NCBI GenBank assembly: GCA_022360015.1
Contig: JAKSDQ010000180.1
Coordinates: forward strand, 87,632-151,631
Source of the DNA: Cytophagales bacterium
GTDB taxonomy: Bacteria > Bacteroidota > Bacteroidia > Cytophagales > Cyclobacteriaceae
Length of the DNA: 64,000 nucleotides
Reading direction: 5' to 3'
Part shown: one piece after another, positions 37,125 to 45,408 of the stretch
How positions within the stretch are numbered: position 1 is the first letter of the stretch
How the letters are laid out: the number at the start of each line of letters is the position of its first letter
The notes under the pieces: model-generated
What the model was told of the DNA's origin: nothing
What the model saw: only the letters and a program-made list of their open reading frames with translations
Database searches by the model: none
Made by a program: the position numbers and the translations under genes

Positions 37125-37749
37125 CCCTTATAAAACCCAAATTTAGCTTATTCGACCGTACCCAATGCGTCTGAATGTTCAATACTGCTGCCCCGTTGAT
37201 GTTATCCCTGTTGTCTTCAAAAAATATCGTTTCTTCAGGCACCAGATTTTGCTCGTCCAGAACATGCTGATATATCTCCGTATCCGGTTTTCTTTTATTG
37301 ATCCGATAAGAATAATAAATATAGTCAAAAAGCTGATGATATTTATGCAGATTATAACTTTGATCAATAATTTTTTCAAATGCCTGTATATGTATGTCAT
37401 TGGTATTGGAAAGCACAAACAGGTTATATTTTTCCTTCAACTTCTCAATGAGCAACAGCCTGTCAGATGGGATATCAAGCAGCATTCCATTCCAGGCATC
37501 ATCAATCTCCTGATCCGTCAGATCTTTCCTCAGCAGTCTTTTAATACCCGCCCTGAATGTTTTTGACGAGATAAGGCCCTTCTCATAATCATGAAATAGC
37601 GGGGAGGACTCTACCAAACTCATCACCTGTCTCACCGACATCCCGCCTAAGCTGGCAAGGTGTTGAAATGTTTTAGGGATATCCAGATTGATAATCACAC
37701 CCCCTAAATCGAAAATGATATTTCTGATTTTTTTGCTACTCAATTTCAA
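37111..37749 (-). CDS. HAD-superfamily phosphatase (YihX-like HAD-IA)
   Basis: A 212-residue soluble hydrolase. Motif I is IIFDLGGVIINLD with nucleophile D14; the usual second aspartate is a glycine, as in the YihX subgroup. Motif II is LFVLSNTND and motif IV is FFEDNRDNINGA. A helical cap lies between residues 20 and 95. YihX-like enzymes hydrolyse small phosphorylated sugars. It overlaps the M50 gene by 14 bp, so the two are translated from one transcript, though their link is unclear. Confidence 0.88.
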   Translation of the reverse strand: MKLSSKKIRNIIFDLGGVIINLDIPKTFQHLASLGGMSVRQVMSLVESSPLFHDYEKGLISSKTFRAGIKRLLRKDLTDQEIDDAWNGMLLDIPSDRLLLIEKLKEKYNLFVLSNTNDIHIQAFEKIIDQSYNLHKYHQLFDYIYYSYRINKRKPDTEIYQHVLDEQNLVPEETIFFEDNRDNINGAAVLNIQTHWVRSNKLNLGFIRDEFL

Positions 37750-37873
37750 TTAATTATTTGAATATTAAACCACAAATATGTAACATTGCACTCCGAAATT
37801 CAAAGTGTGACACCATAAAAGTGTACCAAAAACTACTCAAACCCAAACCCACACACCAACTCACACTCAATTC

Positions 37874-37947
37874 GGGCCCATAGCTCAGTTGGTTAGAGCA
37901 CTTGACTCATAATCAAGGGGTCCCAGGTTCGAGCCCTGGTGGGCCCA
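37874..37947 (+). tRNA. tRNA with CAU anticodon (Met or Ile2)
   Basis: A 74-nt cloverleaf. The seven-base acceptor arm GGGCCCA pairs with TGGGCCC, the D arm is GCTCAGTTGGTTAGAGC, the anticodon stem CTTGA/TCAAG encloses CTCATAA with anticodon CAT at 37908-37910, and the T arm is CCAGGTTCGAGCCCTGG. CCA is not encoded. The G-rich acceptor stem and the anticodon stem resemble the isoleucine tRNA whose CAU is modified to lysidine, but an elongator methionine tRNA cannot be ruled out by eye. Confidence 0.92.
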
Positions 37948-37952
37948 CCCCC

Positions 37953-37990
37953 AAAAGCTTCATCTTCTTCCAGGTGAAGCTTTTTTGTTT
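37953..37990 (+). terminator. intrinsic terminator of the tRNA gene
   Basis: A 12-bp stem, AAAAGCTTCATC against GGTGAAGCTTTT (one T-G wobble), with an eight-base loop, followed by TTTTTTGTTTTT. It starts six bases after the tRNA end. Confidence 0.85.
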
Positions 37991-38132
37991 TTGAGGGAAG
38001 CGTTATCCAGGTTGCAAATCTATTATTTTAAACCTGAAACTAAAATCCACGCTCACAGCCTGGGCCAGATTATTCGTTGTTTAGTTAAAAAAATGCCCGG
38101 TGACGTAAAAAGCGCCATGATCAACCGTGATT

Positions 38133-38331
38133 TCAAAAATCAGAAAATTTGCTGCAAATCCAGCTTTCTGACATTGCCTCTAGTTTTTGAATTTCATCTG
38201 CATCTACCTCTTTTTTTATCGTCGCATGCCATTCCGCCTTTTCCAGGGTCTTTGAAAAAACAAGGTTTGGGGTTTGGATTTTCCACATATCCATCTACGG
38301 ATACCATCATAGATAAAACTATCTTTCTCAT
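38133..38331 (-). pseudogene. fragment resembling the start of a DHFR/RibD-C-family protein
   Basis: On the minus strand an ATG at 38331 opens a 45-codon reading frame that begins MRKIVLSMMVSVDGYVE, the usual start of small dihydrofolate-reductase-like (RibD C-domain) proteins. The frame stops at 38194. A shift to another frame continues with EWHATIKKEVDADEIQKLE and stops at 38133. The rest of the domain is missing. I read this as a frameshifted, truncated remnant; the family assignment rests on the first 17 residues. Confidence 0.4.
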
Positions 38332-38352
38332 GGGTTTGGGTTTGGATGATGA

Positions 38353-38478
38353 TCAAATCAAAGTTGGGGTGTTGTTTTTCGAATCGCTATTCCTTTCCAG
38401 CACAGATTTTTTGCTGGCCTCCGGCAGTTTTTGAAATACAAGCTGGTTATAAACCCCAAAAGCTATACCTAGTAATAG
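38353..38478 (-). pseudogene. unassigned C-terminal coding fragment
   Basis: A minus-strand open frame of about 40 codons without its own start, encoding LLGIAFGVYNQLVFQKL followed by a charged tail ending at a stop at 38353. The hydrophobic-then-charged layout resembles the end of a membrane protein. It lies just upstream of the DHFR-like fragment. The whole stretch 37990-38560 appears to hold only gene debris. Confidence 0.25.
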
Positions 38479-38560
38479 TTATCCAGGTTACCTAACACTG
38501 GCGATTTACATGCTCCGGCAAGCTGTGTATCTTTGTCCAACTTAGAACCGGTCTAAATAA

Positions 38561-38837
38561 ATGAAAGTTACCATAAACCTGCTCCTTATTCCGGGAATGA
38601 ATTTAAGTGTTTTTGCACAACAGTGCTCAATCACCCAACAGGTTACAGCGGTAATGTGTCTTTCTCCTTTTGCCGGAGACTTTTTTACCACTGTAGATGG
38701 TAATAGCTACCTTGCGGTAATCACAAAAACAATCAATGCCATACACGATCACGATACGGTGACCGGAAAGGCCGGCAAAGCCTTCAATGCTAACGGAGAA
38801 ACTTTAATTGGAATTTACGATTTATCCTGAAATAACA
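38561..38837 (+). pseudogene. eroded TonB-dependent receptor remnant
   Basis: An 89-codon frame begins with a signal peptide (MKVTINLLLIPGMNLSVFAQ) and continues with short residue runs that match no intact domain. Its end, KTINAIHDHDTVTGKAGKAF then NGE, resembles the last loop before the final barrel strand of a TonB-dependent receptor. In the next frame the DNA encodes RNFNWNLRFILK and a stop at 38837, a typical receptor terminus. So signal and final strand survive, most of the middle is gone and a frameshift lies near 38790. It heads an iron-uptake-like gene set. The reading is an inference from weak local similarity. Confidence 0.45.
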
Positions 38838-38838
38838 C

Positions 38839-39153
38839 ATGAGTATCTTAACCACCTTTCTCGCAGGCTTTTTACTATATGGTACCTCCAGGTACTTTCC
38901 GGAATCATTGCACATATTTCAGAGATACCTGGTGGCCAGAAAGCTTTTGACCAGGACAATAGGCATATTGCTGATGGTGGTCGCTGTGCTGATGTTTTCT
39001 TCCCATTACACCTGGGGGACGGCCATCATTGTTTTTACAGCCACCTTCATAACTGTATTGAGTCTGCTGATTGTGTCCTTAAAACTTAGCCGTTACGCAT
39101 TAATCGGTTGGGTGGCGGTGATTGTGGTGGCAGTATTAATTGAAAATATTTGA
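38839..39153 (+). CDS. DUF3325-like small membrane protein of a metal-uptake locus
   Basis: A 104-residue protein with three membrane helices (about 1-18, 38-55, 60-100). The central WGTAIIVFTATFITVLSLLIVSLKL resembles the end of DUF3325 proteins (only part is needed to see this: GTAIIVFTATFIT). DUF3325 genes accompany DUF3649 and PepSY genes next to siderophore receptors in other bacteria. It starts right after the receptor remnant and ends three nt before the next gene, so it belongs to a tight operon. The family call is moderate. Confidence 0.6.
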   Translation: MSILTTFLAGFLLYGTSRYFPESLHIFQRYLVARKLLTRTIGILLMVVAVLMFSSHYTWGTAIIVFTATFITVLSLLIVSLKLSRYALIGWVAVIVVAVLIENI

Positions 39154-39156
39154 AAA

Positions 39157-39438
39157 ATGCCAGCAAAATCAAAATATCTTTCTCCTGCCAGCAAAAGAAT
39201 ATCAAAAGTCACTGTAGCTGTTTTAGGAAGCTATGTGTTAACGATGGCTATCCATCTCGCAGTAGCTGTAATGCTTGAAGACAAGTCCCCACTTATTTTC
39301 ACTACCGGTTACAGCGCCTTTTTTATGTGGGTATTTTTTATGGTCATGGCATTTTTGATCAATAAGGCCTGGCATGTGTGGGGACTCTATAGTATTATAA
39401 CTATGATATGCACCGCAATCATCTATATCTTCAAATGA
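39157..39438 (+). CDS. DUF3649-like small membrane protein
   Basis: A 93-residue protein with a short basic N-terminus and three helices (about 17-37, 45-65, 70-92). The SYVLTMAIHLAVAVML and AFFMWVFFMVMAFLI stretches fit the DUF3649 family of iron-uptake-associated inner-membrane proteins. It lies between the DUF3325-like gene and the PepSY gene, with gaps of 3 nt and 1 nt. Its role is unknown; the conserved neighbourhood suggests help in reductive iron release or transport. Confidence 0.6.
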   Translation: MPAKSKYLSPASKRISKVTVAVLGSYVLTMAIHLAVAVMLEDKSPLIFTTGYSAFFMWVFFMVMAFLINKAWHVWGLYSIITMICTAIIYIFK

Positions 39439-39439
39439 C

Positions 39440-41089
39440 ATGAAACTGAAAGGATTAGGAAACAGGGCTTACAACGTGTTATTCCACACGCATACCGTCA
39501 CCGGTATTGTGATCAGTTTTGCACTTTTTGTTATATTTTATGCGGGGGCTTTTTCACTTTTCAGGCATGAAATTTACAAATGGGAAAATCCCGCAGCAAG
39601 GATTGATGTACCGGCCGGTTTTGATTACGACCGGGCTTTCAGGGCGGTAGATGAGGTATTTCACCTTGACCCTCACACAATCACCCATATTGTATTTCCC
39701 AACCGGCATGATCCCTTTTTCAAAGTATATGGCGCAACCCACGACACAGATAGCACAGTGAAACGGATTAGGGGCGCTGTTCATCCGGCAACTTATGCAG
39801 TAACTGACCTTTCCGAACCACCTACCACGGTAGGTGATACTATTTATCACTTGCATTACTTCGGCCAGATTCCGGTTGCCGGTCTATACATCTCAGGATT
39901 TGTGGCGCTTTTTTTCCTTTTTGCCACTATCACAGGGGTACTCATTCATTGGAGAAATTTAATTACTAAATTCTATGCCTTCATTATCAAAGGGAAATGG
40001 AAACAAATATGGACAAACGCCCATACGGTACTGGGGATACTGGGCTTGCCATTTCAGGTAGTTTATGCAGTAACCGGGGCATTTTTTGGTTTACTTACTT
40101 TACTGTTACTACCCAGCGTCCTGGTATTATTTGACGGTGACCGGTCACAGGTTTTCGAAAAGGCAAGGCCCTGGATGGCGATCGAGTTGGATGGAAATAC
40201 TGCCAGCAGTGACAATATCAGCATGGAGGAATTGATCGACCATGTAAGACAACAATACCCACACTACCAGGTAATTCGTGCAATTGTTAGGAATTATGGC
40301 AAAACAAATGCCCTCTTAACTGTAAACATCCACGATCAGGCGGGCATTTTGGCGTCGGGTAATATCACCATGAAAATGAAAGATGGTACGGTTATACCGG
40401 AGGCAAGTATATTTCCCGATACCAAAACATATAGCCACGCTGCACTGGAGTTGATTGCCAAGCTGCACTTTGCGAATTTCGGGGGCATTTTCCTTAAAGG
40501 GATCTATTTTATACTCGCATTGATTACCGCCTTTGTCATTATCAGTGGCATTCTGATCTGGAGAACCGCCCGTGATAATGGGAAATATACATTGAAACAA
40601 CGGCTGTTTCATCACCGTGTCACCAAAGTTTATCTGGCCATTTGCTTAAGCCTGTTCCCCGCGTTTGCCATTATCTTCCTTTCCAATAAACTGGTCCCGA
40701 TTGATTTGAACGGGAGAGTGGCCATTGTCAATCAGATTTTCTTTATCAGTTGGTTAGCCTTAACGGTGACCGGACTGTTCCGGAACAGTTATTCGCGCCA
40801 GAACAGAAACTATTTGCTTATCGGCGGTTTCTTGTCCTTACTGGTGCCTGTTGTCAACGGAATAGTTACCGGAGACTGGTTCTGGCAGGTTTGGCGTACT
40901 TTGCCTCAGGTAGCCTATGTAGATATTTTTTGGCTTGCAACTGGAGTTTTTGCTTTGGTAATCGCTTTTAAAGTACTTAAAATAAGTAAAGTTAAAGATA
41001 TTCCTACCGAAGAAAAATCGTTGGCATTACCTGTAAGAGAAAAAACTGTTACGCCGGTATTTCAGCCAGAAGTATTTGAAAAGCCTTAG
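39440..41089 (+). CDS. PepSY-domain (PepSY_TM) inner-membrane protein
   Basis: This 549-residue membrane protein has a first helix near residues 16-40 with HTHTVTGIVISFALFV, a periplasmic PepSY-containing region (about 45-140), helices near 150-175 (GLYISGFVALFFLFATITG), 190-225, 350-380, and four more to residue 530. Conserved histidines flank several helices (FHTHT, HLHYFGQIP, HWRN, NAHTVLG), as in the PepSY_TM group that is thought to reduce ferric siderophores with heme or quinone electrons. It is the last gene of the 38.8-41.1 kb operon. It is distantly related to the PepSY protein at 47320. Confidence 0.88.
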   Translation: MKLKGLGNRAYNVLFHTHTVTGIVISFALFVIFYAGAFSLFRHEIYKWENPAARIDVPAGFDYDRAFRAVDEVFHLDPHTITHIVFPNRHDPFFKVYGATHDTDSTVKRIRGAVHPATYAVTDLSEPPTTVGDTIYHLHYFGQIPVAGLYISGFVALFFLFATITGVLIHWRNLITKFYAFIIKGKWKQIWTNAHTVLGILGLPFQVVYAVTGAFFGLLTLLLLPSVLVLFDGDRSQVFEKARPWMAIELDGNTASSDNISMEELIDHVRQQYPHYQVIRAIVRNYGKTNALLTVNIHDQAGILASGNITMKMKDGTVIPEASIFPDTKTYSHAALELIAKLHFANFGGIFLKGIYFILALITAFVIISGILIWRTARDNGKYTLKQRLFHHRVTKVYLAICLSLFPAFAIIFLSNKLVPIDLNGRVAIVNQIFFISWLALTVTGLFRNSYSRQNRNYLLIGGFLSLLVPVVNGIVTGDWFWQVWRTLPQVAYVDIFWLATGVFALVIAFKVLKISKVKDIPTEEKSLALPVREKTVTPVFQPEVFEKP

Positions 41090-41267
41090 ATCACGACGGC
41101 TCGTTTAATGGTGGTATAAAATGTAGCGCTATTTTAGCATGGTTTTGCCACGGCTTACATCTGGCAGCACTTTGATTTTTTTAAAGAACATCACACATAT
41201 TTTCATGATCTGTTGAAAGCTGGCTGGTTACCAACGATCAACAAACCGGGAGAAAGATATTTATATC

Positions 41268-42611
41268 TCAGAGATTTAGCCGTGACCGAAGTTCCTGCAA
41301 ATCATCATAATCAAATGCTTCATTTGCAAAAATCCGGGGGTAATAGACATCCTTTAATCCCTGGTGAAATGACTCAACTTTCTGAAGAAAAGCAAGATGG
41401 CTGTTCCGGTCTGTTTGTGCCATTGAAGATAGTCTTTCATGCACTGCGGCAGCAGGGGCTAGCCATTGCCATTGATTGAGTAGTTTATTGCTCGCCACCA
41501 CCTGCTCCTCAAACTGCTCATTGAGGGTCTTTGCCTGATTGTCAAGCAGGGTGAAGCTTGCGTAATACCACTTGTGAAAATCTGTGGTGTCACCTTGTTT
41601 ATACTGTGGATGTTCCGGATAAAACTGATCAAAAACAAAAGACTTTGGCGACTTCCAGTTTCTATCATTGAGAGCCCTGATAGAATGAATTACCTCTGAA
41701 CGCTTGGGCAAAGGTTGATCAGCCAATACAAACAGGTTGAGCATCGCCGGGGTGATCAGGGTCAAAATCAGCCAAACCCCTAGCCCCATCATGGCACTGA
41801 GTGCAGCACTTTTCCGCAACCACACGATACCTGCCATTATCAGCGCCCATAAAAAACAATAGCCATAAATAAGCAATAACCATTGCATAAAAAGCCCCAT
41901 ATGCGAGGTAAAGGATATGCCTTGAAGCAAAAAAGCCAAAATCAACAACAACGTGGCAAGCACAATGACAACAGCAAAACGTAAAAAGCCTCTACTCGCT
42001 AAAGTGAAAAACAAGGGTACAGGCTGAGACTGTAAAAGCAACAGGGTACCGCCTTCTTTTTCAGCAGCATAAAGGTTGTAAAACAGGGCTACAATGAGTA
42101 GGGGCAGGAGAAAAACATAAACATATGACAGGTCAAAATTCCCTGTAAGTAATTTCATAGGGTTAGCCAGCTCTCCTACGTATATCTGCTTGTGCAGTGA
42201 CGAGACATCGAATCCATAGTAAGAAGGAAAAAGATCCCTTTGTCCCAGGCAAAGGCCTGCCAAGGGTGATGGATCATTAGCAAGATAATAGGTGAAATGC
42301 TTGTTCCACCCAACACCAACAGGCGATAGGGCCCGTTCAAACTTTTCCTTGTTTCTAACCAGGGTAGTATCCAGGGTCGCCCAATGCAATAAGCTATCAA
42401 ATTGCTGAATTTCATGTTGCTGAACATGAGTGATACGGGTATTTTGTTTGTCTATTTCAAATTTCCCAAAGTAAATACCGTAAATCCCGGCACCTAGTGT
42501 GACAAGAAGCAAAATTTTAAGTGTATTACTTCTCCTGAGAGCCATCCATTCGAATTGGAAAATGTGCAAAAGTTTTTTCATGGTTTCGCGCTTTAATTTT
42601 ATTTTCACCAT
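41268..42611 (-). CDS. ABC-2 type permease, DUF3526 family (second subunit)
   Basis: A 447-residue protein. The first helix (about 30-48) is followed by a periplasmic region of about 120 residues and a bundle of five helices (about 155-310), then a C-terminal soluble part. Segments such as YVYVFLLPLLIVALFYNLYAAEKEGGTL and the LYGYCFLWALIMAGIVWL region are typical of DUF3526 ABC permeases (shown in part). Its ATG overlaps the stop codon of the previous permease by one base, so translation is coupled. With the neighbouring ATPase it forms a heterodimeric exporter of unknown substrate. Confidence 0.85.
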   Translation of the reverse strand: MVKIKLKRETMKKLLHIFQFEWMALRRSNTLKILLLVTLGAGIYGIYFGKFEIDKQNTRITHVQQHEIQQFDSLLHWATLDTTLVRNKEKFERALSPVGVGWNKHFTYYLANDPSPLAGLCLGQRDLFPSYYGFDVSSLHKQIYVGELANPMKLLTGNFDLSYVYVFLLPLLIVALFYNLYAAEKEGGTLLLLQSQPVPLFFTLASRGFLRFAVVIVLATLLLILAFLLQGISFTSHMGLFMQWLLLIYGYCFLWALIMAGIVWLRKSAALSAMMGLGVWLILTLITPAMLNLFVLADQPLPKRSEVIHSIRALNDRNWKSPKSFVFDQFYPEHPQYKQGDTTDFHKWYYASFTLLDNQAKTLNEQFEEQVVASNKLLNQWQWLAPAAAVHERLSSMAQTDRNSHLAFLQKVESFHQGLKDVYYPRIFANEAFDYDDLQELRSRLNL

Positions 42612-44035
42612 TAAAGTCCGGAAATCCTATTGGAATACTTTACCGAAATGATCAAAAGTATAATCAACCAAAAAGCGAGTGCTGCCATTCCGCGCCATTG
42701 ATCACGTAATATGCTTACGGTATCCGGAAGATGGTATTCAAAAGGCTCAACCTGTGCCCACATATCTTTATCTGCATTATAGTCAGCATAAGCAACTCCG
42801 GGTTTGTGATTGAGCTCCATATCTTTGTTCATTTTTTTAACAAAGGCCCTGCGATAGTTTTCAGCCTTACGTGCAAAAAGCACATGGTGGTTAAAATCTG
42901 TTCCGGCCAGCCCCATTGAAAGATGGCGGATAGCAAGATAGGGATCAATAAAGCCCATCCACTCCGAAAGCCGGTTTTGTTGTTTAAATATCTGCTCAAT
43001 TTTTGAAAACTCCTGATCATACACGTCGTCGGTATACTCTTCCCCTGCCTGCATAGCAATACCACCCCAGTTAACCGGTAGTTCTTCAACGGTAGAAACG
43101 CCATATTCATCCAGTACCTGCTGTTTTAATGTGGCCAAACGTGCATCGGAAGGATTGTGGCCATCGATCCCGTTTTTTACCTTTTCCTTAATAGCCTGTC
43201 TGAATTCAAACTGTGACGGTGTTGGATAGAGCTTACCCGCAAAGTTAGTGGTGGCCTTGGGAAGAATAATGCAGGCTACAATCCATATGCCAAGCAACGT
43301 CAGTAAAGAAAACCCGGAATTCTTGCTAAAACCAGAAATCAGGACAGCCATCATCACAAACAACAGGAAATATAAGGAATACAAACCTGTTAAACTAAGA
43401 AATTTGACCGTCACTTCCGTATCCAGGCTGGAAGACTGCCTGTCCAATAGTAAGTAAGCCAAAAAGATAATTGGAATAAACAGCAAAAGTACCATGAGGT
43501 AAATGCCCCAGACCTTTCCCATTAACAATGTTCTCATAGAAAGCCCCTGTGCATGTATCATTTTTAAAGTACCTTCTTCGCGCTCTTTTGTGAAAGTATT
43601 AAAAGCCAGAAATATAATAAGCAGCGGCAGCAATAGTTGAAATATCAATGCTCCGGTGAGTTCACCAAAACGGGTCATGCCATTGCTATCCTGTGCACCA
43701 CTAAATAATACCTCATTCTGCTTGTGGGCTTCCAGAAAAACCGAAACACCGGTATAGTGATCAAGTCCAACATCTAAAAAGCTTAATATCGGCTTGGGCT
43801 TGAATGCGAACTGGCCAAAGTGCGCGGCACTATGGGGGTGTTTGTTGCCCTGATTCAGCCATTGGTCATACATGGCGGATTGTGCAGCTTCACGCTGCTT
43901 TTGTATTTGCCGCTGTCCTTCTTTTCCCACTAAAACTGCAGTGATCATCAGGGACAGCAGTATCGCTGCCGAAACCTGCAACCGAACGTCCCTTACAGAG
44001 GAGAGAAACTCCTTTTTAATGATAATTTTAAGCAT
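42611..44035 (-). CDS. ABC-2 type permease, DUF3526 family (first subunit)
   Basis: A 474-residue membrane protein. A first helix (about 18-38) is followed by a periplasmic region of about 90 residues and helices in the ranges 128-150, 170-200, 220-240 and 255-275, a long soluble domain and a last helix at 450-470. KEREEGTLKMIHAQGLSMRTL and the LIFLAFNTF segment match the NosY-like ABC-2/DUF3526 group. It overlaps the ATPase gene by 8 bp and the next permease gene by 1 bp. Together they look like a NosFY-type exporter next to a metal-uptake locus. Confidence 0.85.
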   Translation of the reverse strand: MLKIIIKKEFLSSVRDVRLQVSAAILLSLMITAVLVGKEGQRQIQKQREAAQSAMYDQWLNQGNKHPHSAAHFGQFAFKPKPILSFLDVGLDHYTGVSVFLEAHKQNEVLFSGAQDSNGMTRFGELTGALIFQLLLPLLIIFLAFNTFTKEREEGTLKMIHAQGLSMRTLLMGKVWGIYLMVLLLFIPIIFLAYLLLDRQSSSLDTEVTVKFLSLTGLYSLYFLLFVMMAVLISGFSKNSGFSLLTLLGIWIVACIILPKATTNFAGKLYPTPSQFEFRQAIKEKVKNGIDGHNPSDARLATLKQQVLDEYGVSTVEELPVNWGGIAMQAGEEYTDDVYDQEFSKIEQIFKQQNRLSEWMGFIDPYLAIRHLSMGLAGTDFNHHVLFARKAENYRRAFVKKMNKDMELNHKPGVAYADYNADKDMWAQVEPFEYHLPDTVSILRDQWRGMAALAFWLIILLIISVKYSNRISGL

Positions 44036-44741
44036 ATACCGTAGATTTCATGGTTTCCAGATACAGCCTTTCAAGTTCGTTTAATGAAATGTCTGAGCTT
44101 TTTAAGGTATGAATAAGCTCTCCGGATTTCATAATACCGATGTGGGTTCCGGACGCTTTTGCCCGGAACAAGTCATGGGTGGTCATAAGGATGGCCACCC
44201 CGTTTTCACGCATAGACATCAGCAACTGTGCAAAGTCGTTGCTCGCTTCCGGATCCAGGCCGGAAGTAGGTTCATCAAGTAATAGGTTTTCGGCGTTTTT
44301 AGCTTTGGCAATGGCAATGCCAACTTTTTGCCTCATTCCCTTGGAATATTGAGAAACGCGTTTGATGACAGCTTCTTTCTGCAACCCAGCTTCTGTTAAC
44401 AATTGCGTAGCAGTTGCCTTATCGGTCGGGGTTCCTCCTAACCCTGCAAAAAATTGCAGGTTTTCCATACCGGTCAGATTACCATATAAATTCAGGTTTT
44501 CAGGAATATACGCCAGGCGTTTTTTGGTTTCTTTGGCGTGGCGTGTTACATCCAGGCCATTGATTTTCACCTCACCCAAAGTGGGTTCAATAAAACCCAT
44601 AAAAAGATTGATAGTAGTGGTTTTTCCTGCACCATTGGCCCCAAGCAGGCAAAACAGCTCACCTGGCGATACTTTTAGATTGAGACTTTTCAATGCTTCG
44701 TGTTTGTCAAAAGTTTTGGATAGTCTTACAGCTTCTAACAT
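44028..44741 (-). CDS. ABC transporter ATP-binding protein
   Basis: A protein of about 237 residues started at MLEAVRLSKTFDKHEAL (ATG at 44741); the longer open frame overlaps the upstream small gene and has a non-typical N-terminus. The Walker A motif is LLGANGAGKTTT, the signature VSQYSKGMRQKV, Walker B ENLLLDEPTSGLDP and the switch histidine LMTTHD. It powers the two DUF3526 permeases encoded downstream, with an 8-bp gene overlap. The closest functional relatives are the NosF-type exporters, but no copper-oxidase genes are nearby. Confidence 0.9.
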   Translation of the reverse strand: MLEAVRLSKTFDKHEALKSLNLKVSPGELFCLLGANGAGKTTTINLFMGFIEPTLGEVKINGLDVTRHAKETKKRLAYIPENLNLYGNLTGMENLQFFAGLGGTPTDKATATQLLTEAGLQKEAVIKRVSQYSKGMRQKVGIAIAKAKNAENLLLDEPTSGLDPEASNDFAQLLMSMRENGVAILMTTHDLFRAKASGTHIGIMKSGELIHTLKSSDISLNELERLYLETMKSTVYA

Positions 44742-44874
44742 AATAAAGATGGTTTTGGATAAAATAATGAGTCGGAAACCGGCAATTTTAATAAACTTAC
44801 CAGGAAATGAAATTCTACTTCCGGGGCAGAAATATTTCTGATGAATTTTGGAAAGGAAAGCTGGGTGACCTCTT

Positions 44875-45156
44875 TCATAGGCCGTAAAAAACATTAAAAG
44901 ATTGAATCTCTATAAAAAAAAGATGACTACCAAAGTAATTACAAGGCTTTTGATCTGTAAGTGTTAATTCAAAGGTTTGGTCAAAAAACAGCTCACAAAA
45001 ATGGCAGGAAGGTTCCTGCGAGGTAGCCGTAAAGTCCCCATTACAATGAGCGCCATATCCGGTTTCATGTTGCAGCGCATGTAAACTAAAAAAAAGCTGC
45101 AAGGAAAACAGATACCCTGCGGAAAATAGCATCACTATTTTTTTTACCGGTCTCAT
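44875..45156 (-). CDS. small Cys/His-rich exported protein at the head of the ABC operon
   Basis: A protein of about 93 residues started at MRPVKKIVMLF (ATG at 45156). A signal or anchor helix (about 6-24) with LFFSLHALQHE is followed by CNGDF, the SCHFCELFFDQTF motif and more aromatic residues. The Cys-x-x-Cys pair and several histidines suggest metal binding, like small DUF2946-type proteins found near copper or iron receptor genes. It lies 133 nt before the ABC ATPase gene on the same strand. Two abutting palindromes cover its promoter region. Confidence 0.6.
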   Translation of the reverse strand: MRPVKKIVMLFSAGYLFSLQLFFSLHALQHETGYGAHCNGDFTATSQEPSCHFCELFFDQTFELTLTDQKPCNYFGSHLFFIEIQSFNVFYGL

Positions 45157-45186
45157 AACAAATTCTAAAATACGCAACCGGTTGAT

Positions 45187-45209
45187 TTAATGCAACATTA
45201 TTGCATTAA
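45187..45209 (-). promoter_or_regulatory. 23-bp palindrome, first of an abutting pair
   Basis: Perfect arms TTAATGCAA and TTGCATTAA are separated by five bases. It lies 31-53 nt before the ATG at 45156, that is, over the expected promoter. The 23-bp size and A/T-rich arms suit an operator of a Fur-family regulator, but no known consensus matches exactly. Confidence 0.6.
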
Positions 45210-45228
45210 AGAAATACTATTTCTTTAA
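45206..45228 (-). promoter_or_regulatory. 23-bp palindrome, second of an abutting pair
   Basis: Perfect 11-base arms TTAAAGAAATA and TATTTCTTTAA flank a single central C. It shares its first four bases (TTAA) with the previous palindrome, so the two sites form one 42-bp block in front of the Cys/His-rich gene. Confidence 0.6.
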
Positions 45229-45408
45229 AAAAAAGTTGCTTAGCCGACTGAAACTAAATAGCCAAGTTTTAATCCCCGTTAATATTGACAGTGACAAATT
45301 AGAACAAAGGGCCACCTCAATCAATAAGATGACCCTTCAAAGGTGATTTCCAAGGACTGCGACGCTTACGGATCAGCTATACCCTTTATCGGAAAATGGT
45401 ATCTATTC

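Noticed and set aside
37985..38434. Plus-strand 149-codon open frame after the tRNA
   Set aside because: It starts with TTG inside the tRNA terminator, has no family-like segment, and the opposite strand carries recognisable coding fragments.
41213..41479. 88-codon plus-strand frame at the end of the ABC permease gene
   Set aside because: Two thirds of it is antisense to the permease, and no domain or start signal supports it.
44028..44894. Longer start for the ABC ATP-binding protein at 44894
   Set aside because: The extra 51 residues overlap the end of the upstream small gene and do not look like the family N-terminus.
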